Positions 52,637 through 64,000 of a stretch of 64,000 bases of DNA are shown here, piece by piece; position 1 is the first letter of the stretch; each line of letters starts with the position of its first letter. The translations under genes and the position numbers were made by a program. Origin of the DNA: Apophysomyces variabilis (Eukaryota; Mucoromycota; Mucoromycetes; Mucorales; Mucoraceae). Under the pieces are notes generated by a model. The model ran no database searches. It saw only the letters and a list, made by a program, of their open reading frames with translations, and had not been told where the DNA came from. Location: the NCBI GenBank assembly GCA_002749535.1, contig MZZL01000401.1, forward strand, positions 1,121,165-1,185,164, in the 5' to 3' direction.

Positions 52637-53707
52637 CTAACTATTACAGGAACGTGACCACCACTGAACTACACTGTACCATAGACAATCCTCAGGAGGT
52701 CGTGCCGTATGCTTCAAAACGTACTGATGATGTATTCCAGGTGTCCTTTTGTCCAGAGCTTTCTCGTATAAACGTATGATGTCTTGTAAGGAATGCCATT
52801 CGTGTAAGCTATACCAAAGATATAAGCCAAATGTCTGTATCCAGTCTAGATTCTCTGTAACGACGTAATGGCTGCGCGCACAATAACCAACTTGTCCATT
52901 CAGGACATACCACATCTTCTGTTGGTATGGTGACATGCTGTCGAACAAATTATTCTGCTGCCACAGCCGTATTTGTCTATGAGCCGCGTCGCGTGCATAT
53001 TCTCTATCCGGATTGGAAAACAGTGTTGCTAATGCATAGTCGCCTTGCTGTAACGCAATCTCACACGCCTCAGTAGTCCTTCCGAAAGTAAGATACGCGA
53101 ATCCCATTGACCATGGATCTTCAGTTTTGCTGCTATATTCAATGCTGTTCTTCAAGTTGGGTGAAACGAGGTCTCGCATCCAGTCTTTAAACGTTTCCAA
53201 CTGCTGGGCTGGATTCAGAGACTCGTTGCAAAGTATCGCACACACTTGCCAAGCAAGTCGATCATTTCTTGATAACGCTGGTAGACCTGGAATGTTATTA
53301 TATATTTCTTTTCGGTCCAGATATCTCAGTCTCTCTCGAGATACCGGTAAGATAGAGTGCGGTTCTTTCTCTTGCTGTTTTAAAGTGTCCATGACATGGT
53401 GATACAAACTTTTGACCTAGGAATGCGTTATAGTTTCAGGAAACAACTAGAATGGAGCGTTATTTATACCTCCTCTTCAGATGGTGGGAACTGACTGTTA
53501 AAAATTAGTTAGCAAAAATGTCATGTAGACTGTATTATGTTACCTTTTGGCTGTCAAACGCGCTTGCTTACTTGGTAGGTCTTTCGCGATTACACGCTTC
53601 CGCTTGCTTGAGCGACTATGTATAATAAAGTGGCAAAGATTAGACAGAACGTATGGTCAAGGACCTTCGCATGAGAGCTTCAGGGCACATTACCTTGTAA
53701 ACATCAT
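52637..53707 (-). CDS. Nup96-like nucleoporin, C-terminally truncated, four exons
   Basis: 296 residues. Exons 53707-53694, 53615-53544, 53495-53471, 53416-52637. The protein matches the first part of the Nup96/Nup145C helical domain, the scaffold subunit of the Y-complex of the nuclear pore: LETFKDWMRDLVSP, FAYLTFGRTTEACEIALQQG, LDWIQTFGLYLWYSL, IIRLYEKALDK. Normal Nup96 is about three times longer and has the Sec13-binding segment before and the rest of the solenoid after this part. Here the frame ends soon after, and nip7 lies too close for more exons. It follows a Nup98 gene on the same strand, as in the fused NUP98-NUP96 gene of most eukaryotes. The frame is open, so it may be a truncated paralogue or a broken copy. 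The 14-nt first exon is tentative. Confidence 0.7.
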
Positions 53708-54192
53708 TTTAGAAAATCAAATCAACGATAGGGTTGTGTACCAGATTAACCCGCTTTATGGTACCGCATAACAATTTGCGCCATTTCAAAAGTGTCCGCG
53801 TTAGCCAATATCTATGTGGAAAATCCTCCGCGCGATTGAACCTTTGAGCTGTGCAAAATCAGACGTGCTTCTGAAGGGGTGTTACTTGTAAAACTAATAC
53901 AATGCATAAACAGATAGCAACACTTTTTAAAGCAAAAGAAAAATTAACGTATAAAAACTGCGGAAGATTGCCGTGTATAAACAAGGCAACAATCGAAACG
54001 GATGGTTTAGGGTAACTGTTTTGCCGCTTATGTACGAAAATTAGTGAAACTGGGTGAAGCTCATAGCTTATGTCAAGCAAGTGAATGGATTATACATCGT
54101 TTGTAGATAAAAGCTAAAGATTTGACTAAATGATGTTTGCTGTATTTATTGTTTTCTTATGAAATTGCTATAACTACCGCTTGAACTATTAG
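53708..54192. other. Gap between nup98 stop and the Nup96-like gene
   Basis: About 485 bp separating two halves that are one gene elsewhere. No frame continues Nup98 or Nup96 through it. Confidence 0.5.
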
Positions 54193-57179
54193 TTAAAAAC
54201 GTCGTGCTCTGAAAGTCCAAATGCCCTTCGTAACATCATAGTCAACAAATTCTACTCCTTCTCGCTTACGCAACTTCTGAAGGAACAACTTGAAGCGTGG
54301 GTGTTCGGGGTCTTTGATTGGTTTCTTGGTATCTTTGTCAACGGAGAAGCAGTTTTCCAATTTAACTGTCGCAAGAACATTGAGACCTTTTCCCTCCGGA
54401 GGTTTAGCATTGTCAGGATAAATAACGATACTCTTCTCTTCAAATACGACAACGCCTCCCATAAGATTATTTAAGTCGATTTCAGATAGATCCACCGGTT
54501 CAATAAAACGCACTTCACCGTAGCCATGGCGACCAACAACAAATTTTTCAACGCGCTTGAGATCCTCTTTGCTCATAGTAGAAAGGACTTCCAAGGTTGG
54601 CGAACAATAATATCCTTCTTTGACAGCTGCGGACGCCAAAGACGTATGGTGTGTACCATTCTCCCTTTCCGAGCTCGCTGACCGTTCTCCATCAACGGCT
54701 GAGCTAGAACTAGAAGTTACTGTAGACTTATGTTCTCTGGCAGCTATCAATTCTAGCTTTGGGTCAAAAAGAACTTTCTGCTTATCGTCCCTCTTGTTCA
54801 CAAGCGCTGCAAGATTTGCCTTACTAATATTCTCATCAATTACAAGCCTTTTGCTGCTTGGACGTGGAGTGAAAGCTCCCTCTCCTAGTACTGCATCATC
54901 ACTGATGCCGTCCAAAGAACCCGTCTTCTTTGTAGCAGATTTGCTCACAGGACTGAAGGTGAAACCGCGCAATTTGATTTTGGATACAACACGAGGTGAC
55001 ATGGGATAATGAGGTGCAACTGTTTTCTTCGCTGGACTAGCAATCGCAACTGCGGATGGTTCTGGCTTTGTAGCAGTTCCTGCTGGCTTCACTGTATCAA
55101 ACAATGTGTTGCTGCCATAAGGGTTTTTATCGACAGTTGCAACTAATGGTTGTTGTTGTTGACCAGGCTGCAGTCCACTTGTTCCGAACGAAGTCAGTCC
55201 GCCTTGAGCTGGTAGCGTGAATGCTCCAGTACCCTGCGTGGGCTGACCAAATCCGCCGGTTGCACCTAGCCCTCCAAGTTGAGTGCTGCCGAACAAGTTG
55301 GTAGTTCCCGTTGTTGTGGTGGCCGGTTTTTGTCCAAAAAGTCCTCCTGTCGTGCCAAATCCAGTTGACTGCTGTCCACCGCCAAAGCCAAAGGAAGGCA
55401 ATGTAGACTGTTGCTGAGTATTACCAAATAGTGAAGTAGTAGCAGGCTTGTTCGCACCAAAAAGACCGCCTGGTTGCGAAGTTTGTGTCGTTCCAAATCC
55501 AGTCGTGCCAGTAGTAGGTGCTCCGAAGCCTCCAAATCCTGTGGTTCCAGTAGTGGTTGTAGGTGCGTTGCTGGTACCGCCAAAAGAAAAGCTTGTAGCA
55601 GGTTTAGCAGCCGCAGTGGAACCGAATCCAGTGCCAAATCCTGTACCGAATCCGGAGGTTGCGGTGCCAGCCGGTTTTGCTCCAAACCCCCCAAAACCTG
55701 TCTGTTGCTGCGCAGGCTGTCCAAATGCTGTTGTGCCAGCAGCTGGTTGACCGAAAGCCGGTGTTGCGGTGGCTGCGCCAAAGCCCACGGTTGCTGGCTG
55801 TGTTGAGGTTGTAGTGGATCCTGTTAAATTTGACACTAGTTAAATAAAAAGCTTCTAATTCTATATTTTGGACCTTACCAAATGAAAATGGTTTATTAGC
55901 AGCACCTGCCGCAGCACCAAACCCACCAGTCGTTGCTGCGCCAAAGGCAGGTGTTGAAGTTGCTCCACCAAAACCCGTGCTTCCAAAGCCGCCAGTGCCA
56001 GTAGTAGGGGCTCCAAATGCAGTGGTTCCTGCGGTAGTTTGTTGCGGTTGGCCAAACAACGAACCGCCCCCAGTTGTGCTGCCAAATGCACCAGTTGTTG
56101 TCTGTGGCTGACCGAAAGCACCAGTCGTTTGTTGTTGACCAAATGGTGTTGTTGTGGCGGATTGGCCGAAAGGAGTGCTCATAGAGGAAGCACCAAATGC
56201 TCCGGTGGTGTTCTGAGCGCCAAACCCACCGGGTGCGACTGTGCTACCAGAGTTCTTTCTGTTCTGCGCATAATCTTGTAAGCGGAGCTCTTCCACAGAA
56301 TACTGCTTATATTGCGGCATAGCTGTTATCGTCTGGAAATATGTAGTTACACCACTGGTTGCATCGCGATCTTGCGTAGGTGCGAAATCAGCTACCGCAG
56401 TTCCCTGACCAGTACCAGTCGCTTGCCCAAATGCTGGTGTTGCACCCATTGATCCAAATGCTGATGCCTGTGGTTGCTGACCAAATGCACTGGTTCCGGT
56501 CGTAGCAGTGCTGCCAAAAGCTGTGGATGTAGCTGGTCGTTGCCCGAACAAACCACCTCCAGTTTGTCCAGTGCTACCTCCAAATGCAGATGGAGTGCTA
56601 GAGGCTGAGATATTCCTTATTAGAGAATCAGAATTGAAGCATTGTTTGATCTTACTTACCTGCACCGAAGCCTCCAAAGCCGGTTGAGGCAGGTTGTGTG
56701 GCAGCTATGCGTCACAGATAGTTAATGTCTGCTAACCATTACATGCTTCAACACTTACTCGATCCAAAAGCTGAAGTTCCACCAAATGCAGATGGTCTGG
56801 ATTGTTGTCCAAATGCAGAGCCAGGTGTAGATCCAAAACCTCCTATATGGGAAATCATTGTTGTGTCACGGCATGCACGATGCTAATGATTCTACTGTAA
56901 TTACCTGCACTCGTAGTAGAGCCAAAGCCAGACGGTTGAGAAGGCTGACCAAATGCACTAGTTGTGGGATTCGTCGATCCGAAAGCACTTGGGGTAGATG
57001 TTGCGCCAAAACCTATTGTATTCAAACGTTTAGATGATTGTTTCGGGAATGTGCACCTTGTTAAGGATCTTACCGCCAAATCCTGATTGTTGTTGTTGTC
57101 CTCCAAATACTGGTGTTTGTTGTTGCTGAGGCTGTTGCCCGAAGGCGCTACCTCCACCAAAGGCACTTTTGCCAAACAT
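54193..57179 (-). CDS. nup98: FG nucleoporin Nup98 (ending at the autoproteolysis point), six exons
   Basis: 898 residues. Exons 57179-57074, 57012-56905, 56842-56759, 56704-56660, 56604-55879, 55820-54193. Forms the selective barrier of the nuclear pore through FG/GLFG repeats, which fill most of residues 1-600 (GFG, AFGQ, GLFGQ, SLFG). A GLEBS motif that binds Rae1/Gle2 lies in exon 5 (~56250-56390; YFQTITAMPQY, SVEELRLQDYAQNRK). The C-terminal autoproteolytic domain is complete (GYYCSPTLEVLSTMSKEDL, GRHGYGEVRFIEPVDL, VIYPDNAKPPEGKGLN), but the protein stops at KGIWTFRARRF. In fused Nup98-96 the sequence is H-F cut before S. Here His is Arg and the next codon is a stop, so no cleavage is needed. 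Confidence 0.94.
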
Positions 57180-57538
57180 TAATTAAAAAGGAACGTGTCC
57201 GGAGCAATTGGAAAAAGCGCGCGTGATATAAAAAGTAGGAAGGCTGAGGTTAAAAATAAGATGACGTAAAAGCCACTGCTTCTACAGTATGTACTTTGAA
57301 TCAACCGGTGTCTCAAGGATATGCCAGATATTATATATATAATAAGTATATTTGTTTGTCTTTCTAATACCATGTATACGTTGTGTGTTGAGCTTTATTC
57401 ATTTAGCAGGATTGGAGTATCCTGCTAATCTCTTTTCCAAACTGATGTTTGATTGGTGACTGATATCTGACTGTTGTGGTACGTTTATAACCCCGCTGTC
57501 GAGCTTCTCTTTTCGCATCGTATGCAACGAACTTCCAA
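57180..57538. promoter_or_regulatory. Divergent promoter region of nup98 and the capping enzyme gene
   Basis: 360 bp between two opposite starts. It contains a TATATATAATAAG stretch near 57330. No specific operator recognised. Confidence 0.5.
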
Positions 57539-59127
57539 ATGAATCACAGTACAGTGCCTAATATCCCAGGAATGCCTGTCCGAGATGACACTTTCCTTCG
57601 GGAAAAGGTTGCTGAGCTGCTTCAAATGAAAAAATATAGGTGCTTAATCGTTTACTGTCTGCATGCGGCAGTCTGATCCGGATTGTGTAGATTTCCTGGT
57701 GCACAGCCCGTAAGTTTTGGCACTGCACAGCTTGATGAATTAGAAGAAGAAGAGTATGTGGTTTATTTGCTTAACCACCTGCTTTTGTTCTAACATGTTT
57801 TGCCATAGCTACTTTGTCGCAGAGAAGTCTGATGGAGTTCGTTGTCTTGCTCTTCTTTCGGTGGATAAAAATCAAGAACCTGAAGTGTATTTGGTAAACT
57901 GATAATGCGAATCATTGGAGCAAATGCCAACAGACTATCTTCTACAGTTTGATAGAAAAAGCAACTTTCATCTGGTTCGCAATATGCGGTTCCCGATTCC
58001 GAACGACCCTACGTTTAGAAAATGCCATACAGACACGATTATAGACGGCGAGCTTGTCCTTGATAAGGAACCTGACGGTGTTAGTATTCGAACCAGAAGA
58101 TGATATTTTATGGTAAGGAATTAACGCGTCATTGCTTAGCGAACGCAACTTCGATTCCTCCTATTTGATTGTCTCGTCATCGCGAAGAAATTGCTGGTTG
58201 CCAGAGATTTGATGAAACGATTGGGAGTATGTACAAATCAATGCTTTTTGCAATCAAACAAGTAACATTTGAATCTAGTATCTTCGCAATGATATCATTG
58301 CACCGCATAAAAATATGCTGCGCAAGCGACCTCAAATGGCGGAAACACAGCCATTTTTGTGAGTATTCTTTGTACATTGGATAATCTCATTGAACTAAAC
58401 CACGTAATTTATGCACTTTAAGGGTTGAATTTAAAGAACAGCAGTTTACATATCATTTAGATACAGTGTTTAACCACATTATTCCCAAGCTTAAGCATGG
58501 CAATGACGGTCTCATTTTTACTTCAGTAAATGCTGCCTACGCCATGGGGACTTCAAATAAGATGTAAGTTCTGTCATGGAAAAGGGGGGAGGGTCGAGTG
58601 CTCATTTTCTACATTTAGGATAAAATGGAAACCGGCAAACGAGAATTCGGTAGACTTTAAGGCACAGTTACGGTTCCCAGCTAGTACGACCTTACCAGGT
58701 GTATATGACTTCACAGCGAAACCTGAAATATTACTTCTGGTGTGGCAAGGAGGCAATGAATACGAACGGTTTTCTGAGCTTGGCATTACTGATGAAGAAT
58801 GGCGTGAAAAGTTCAGTTCAAGGCCCAGAGCCTTAGATGGCCGTATCATTGAGTGCAATTACGATCCAGAAATTCAGCAAAAGTACGGATTGAAATCTCC
58901 GTGGCGATTTATGCGTGTGCGTGACGATAAACCTGACGGCAATCATAAGTCGACGGTAGACAATGTAATTCTCAGTATTAGAGACGCAGTAACAAAAGAT
59001 GAAGTAAGTGACAAGAGGAATGAGACGAATATGCTACTTACTTTACGATTTTCGTTTGGGAAAGCTTATAGAAAGGATACCTAGAATACGGGATATGTGG
59101 AAAAAACGAAAAGAGAACAAAGACTGA
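57539..59127 (+). CDS. ceg1: mRNA capping enzyme guanylyltransferase, nine exons
   Basis: 378 residues. Exons 57539-57639, 57691-57753, 57809-57893, 57948-58079, 58140-58226, 58279-58358, 58423-58563, 58619-59003, 59065-59127. Transfers GMP from GTP to the 5' diphosphate end of nascent RNA in the nucleus. Motif I with the GMP-linked lysine is EKSDGVR; motif III DGELVLDK; motif IIIa LRFLLFDCLVI; motif IV HGNDGLIFTSV; motif V IKWKP. The OB fold follows (VYDFTAKPEILLLVWQGG), and the C-terminal RIPRIRDMWKKRKENK is typical of the family (motif VI LDGRIIECNYD upstream, then WRFMRVRDDKPDGNH). The last intron (59004-59064) was accepted because it restores this ending. Like yeast Ceg1 there is no triphosphatase domain fused in front. 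Confidence 0.94.
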
Positions 59128-59241
59128 AGCTCATCCCTCTTATGCTCTTATGAAATAACGCATTGAACAAAACCCAACCAAACATCCTTTAACATAGTCA
59201 ACAGCATCACAATTTGTTCCAAATAACTTATATTAGCATTT

Positions 59242-61141
<1,900 letters not shown>

Positions 61142-62551
61142 ATTTTTTGCCAGTCCAGCAGTAGAAGAAGGAATTGCCTTTGGTTTGCCATAACAAAGCC
61201 ACGGAGTTCATCAGCCTGCTGTTTTTCTCGTGTGACTTGTAGGGGACCCTGAGCTGCAATATGTTAAGGAGATCATGATCCTGATATCGTTAAAAGCACA
61301 GCATCATCGTTTATTTCTCACGCTTTGATATACAAGTTGTAAGTCGAGGTTATTTGAAGATGTCATGCGAAAGTACCCTATTTTATATTTATTTGGGTGT
61401 TTCAGCTTGAATTGACAGTGTTCATCTTGCAGTAAATGGCAGATATTCAATTGGAAAATGGGAAAAATAACAACTGGGAAGCACGGTGAAAGAATCATAT
61501 AATTCATTTATCCTACGGCAATTCTTTTGTGCGGAATAAGTACAGTAATAGTGGTTTCTCCTTCTATCACTATTTTCTGGTCTCGGTCGGGCTATATTTG
61601 CCAATAATGCTGATGATGAGAGGTCTTGCTTGAAACTCAGCGGCGAACCATATCTACATTTATCCATTTACTTCTGCTGATTTCCTACTATATAAACAGC
61701 AGCTTCTGATGATGCAGCTAAACAGTGTCGAACATTATCTAGAAAAATGCGATATATTCTAATGCTATATCATTACTGCCTGTACTCTTGTTTCAGAAGA
61801 CGGCAATTATCAATGTTTTTGTGAAAAAAGTTTAATACAAAAAAGCAAAAAGAGAAACGGCATTTGCAATCCTTTTCCTCGTCTTCCGTTAGCGCCAAAA
61901 TGGACAAACTCTCTCTTGAACCACATTCATTGATTTAATTAATGTTTGTGCTTTCCATAACTAGATATATACATTTTGAAGCGATAGATCGAACGCTTTT
62001 AGATCACAAATTTTTCTGCCACTTTGTTACTTCACCTTGCCCAGGCTTTTTTTATGCATATCATCTGGGTAAATAAAAAGAAAAACTATTATACTAGGAA
62101 AGCAATGTTCTCACATTCTCCTTATTTAGTTCCTTTTTCAGTTGACGCAAATCTTTTTCGTCTATTAACGCGAAATAATTTTCTTAACAACGCAACTTGT
62201 TATACAATAAGCAGTAAGCTATCTTGCAGTACAGTAGTTATATTGATCGCATGGCAAGCATGCAAGCTGCAAACCGATCCCCAGTGAGCAGTCACACGGG
62301 AATTTGCGAGGAGGCTCATTGCACCCTTAATCCAAGTGAAACTAGAGTGTTTTAACATTTATTCACTTTCTACCATCCGCCTCAGTATCAGGAGTGAGTT
62401 CTATATCGGATAGACCTCGAAGATTTTTTTTGTTGATATTTCTGGTGGCTCTAGTCTATTGCTCTTATCTCATCTAATAACAACTGGTACGGAGCACGTC
62501 AGACGAGGTGCATGATCGATACTTACAAAATCTCGAACGACTAGTTTTACA
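61142..62551. other. Intergenic upstream of map2 and not1
   Basis: Divergent promoter region, 1.4 kb. Frames at 61304-61667 (minus) and 62024-62287 (plus) have no family resemblance. The 5' exons of not1, about 150 residues compared with human CNOT1, may hide in the last few hundred bp. A short open segment near 62505-62575 in another frame (LQNLERLVLQCQ) may belong to it, but I could not splice it with confidence. Confidence 0.4.
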
Positions 62552-64000
62552 ATGTCAAAATCTGCGGATCTGTTCGCCCTGAGTAAAGCGTTTTTTGAAC
62601 CGGGTTATAAGTCCTGTGCCACCGTAGAAAGTGCCATGCAGGTCATGGATGATGTGGACGTACATGAAGATGGAATTGCACGAACATTAGCCATGATGAC
62701 TCGTACACATGCTACTTTGGAAGGGACCGCAGAAGGACAGTCATGGAATGTCGAAGTTTTTGTAGCTGCTGTGAATGAACGAGTAAGCTATAGACCTCCT
62801 ACTAACGTGAGTCTTACCGGAACATATACAGAATCCAAATATAGATTGGATGAAAGTGTTCGCGAAATTAGACCATGCGGAATTCATTACATACGAACCT
62901 GTCGGATTAAAAATATTGATTGATACCTGGAATTATAGCCACAAGGTAATTTAGACACGACTTGACTCTGTAAAGTCTTCTCTAATACCGATATAATCGA
63001 TGTAGGGCCAACCCGAACATTTCCCTGTACAACTGTTTTGTAAGCGATGGAACAATGTTAGGGGTCAATTAAGCGTCATATATCACATGCTATATGGTCC
63101 ATCGGAGCTATTGGATCTTTCTCGAGTTCCAATGACAAGAGTGATACAGGACGTTCATATACAAGGCTTACAGGCGCCTAATCGTGCAGCGGCAATGCAT
63201 TTAGCGTCACAGCAATTGAATTGTCTCGAATTAATCGAGAGCATTATTGATCTGGCGGATACTGTCGTAGCGGAAGATGTCAGAGTGCTTACAGAACGAT
63301 TAGCTATCCAAGCCCCGGAATTGCTTCTTTTGGGTCTAGCTCAGATACAGGTATCTTCAATTGGAATAAGCATGCTCCTCAGTTCATTGTATTTACATCG
63401 TTTCGTTTCATTCAGCCTATCAGGAACGAATTGCATCGGGATCTACTCCTTCGGCTGCTCAGCATCTTTTTAATCGGTCACGCAAATTCTAACCTTGTCA
63501 TTTCGATATTATGGAAAGTTCATTCTCGGCTTTTATTGGAAGGATTTCTAGATATGTACAAAAAAGATCCCACGTCTATCTCTCGCATCCATGATATTTC
63601 CCAAGAAGCAAAGGTAGCAATAAGGAAGGAAAGGTATATATTGAGCTAAACATGTGGTAGATATTGGTTTACGTTTTACGAACCGATATACCTTATTTCT
63701 CTCTCGACCTGGCCTGTTTGGCTGCCCGACGACAACATCTCAATATGGAAAAATGGTTAAACGATAGGATAGTTCAAGATAAGCTAGCATTTGTTGGTTC
63801 ATGCCTTGAGTTTCTTAAAAAGAAACTTTTAATTGAAGTGGCACGGCAATCAGGCACCAGTACAGTTCCTACGTTACATCTTTCGCCAGATGTGATAAAG
63901 GTGTTCTTTCGAATTCTATCAGACAGGTTGGTTTAGATATCTTTAGCAATTTGGAAGCTGATTTCTTTCTTTTTATTTCAGACAACTACCTCCACCAGAA
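62552..64000 (+). CDS. not1: CCR4-NOT scaffold subunit Not1 (CNOT1), 5' part, runs off the window
   Basis: Exons 62552-62782, 62832-62945, 63006-63350, 63416-63613, 63661-63926 and 63982 onwards; about 391 residues visible. Not1 is the large scaffold that holds the deadenylases and the Not2/3/5 module for mRNA decay and translational repression. The order of conserved pieces follows CNOT1 residues ~170-560: IARTLAMMTRTHATLEG, WNVEVFVAAVNE, NPNIDWMKVFAKLDHAEF, FPVQLFCKRWNNVRGQLS, ELLLLGLAQIQ, DIPYFSLDLACLAARRQHLN, EKWLNDRIVQDK. The start ATG is only the first in the open frame. Compared with relatives an N-terminal segment is missing, so upstream exons are likely. Confidence 0.86.

Noticed and set aside
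54620..56281. Long plus-strand frames opposite nup98 rich in Cys, Ser, Pro or Val
   Set aside because: They are the antisense of FG repeat coding sequence, whose codon bias leaves other frames open. No family resemblance.

Overview
The window is eukaryotic and almost certainly comes from a Mucoromycota (Mucorales-type) fungus. It is AT-rich and dense in intron-containing genes. Introns are very short (about 40-65 nt, GT-AG, with CTAAC/CTGAC-like branch sites). The proteins are clearly fungal, and a carotenoid cleavage oxygenase with a membrane anchor fits the trisporoid pathway of this phylum. I see no prokaryotic genes, rRNA, CRISPR array or convincing tRNA. Exon structures were rebuilt by hand from splice sites, reading frame and remembered family conservation. 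No database search was run.

Layout. 1-6.7 kb: debris of a DIRS-type retroelement, a 66-bp repeat, uridine phosphorylase (-), a Tc1-like transposase relic and one copy of a dispersed repeat. 6.7-12.5 kb: Rrg7-like protein (+), proteasome ATPase Rpt6 (+), SH3-TBC Rab-GAP (-). 12.5-15.5 kb: no gene found. 15.5-32.4 kb: Gcn2 eIF2alpha kinase (+, 25 exons), carotenoid oxygenase (-), GINS subunit Sld5 (-), ferrochelatase (-), a diaphanous-type formin (-, 21 exons). 33.3-51.4 kb is a mobile-element block: a decayed Fanzor (eukaryotic TnpB-like RNA-guided nuclease) gene, a 5.6-kb CACTA element with 46-bp terminal repeats, and a 6.9-kb element. That last element has two inverted 2,155-bp arms, each with the same 427-codon DD34E transposase. 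The arms surround a PD-(D/E)XK-like nuclease gene, and a perfect 9-bp duplication flanks the whole. 51.5-64 kb is core genome again: Nip7 (+), a truncated Nup96 and a Nup98 (both -), mRNA guanylyltransferase (+), methionine aminopeptidase 2 (-) and the 5' part of Not1 (+, runs off the end).

The core genes are ordinary housekeeping functions (nucleotide salvage, proteasome, translation control, heme synthesis, replication, nuclear pore, mRNA capping and deadenylation, N-terminal Met removal) with no operon-like logic. The most unusual biology is in the 33-51 kb mobile block and in the split NUP98/NUP96 pair at 52.6-57.2 kb.
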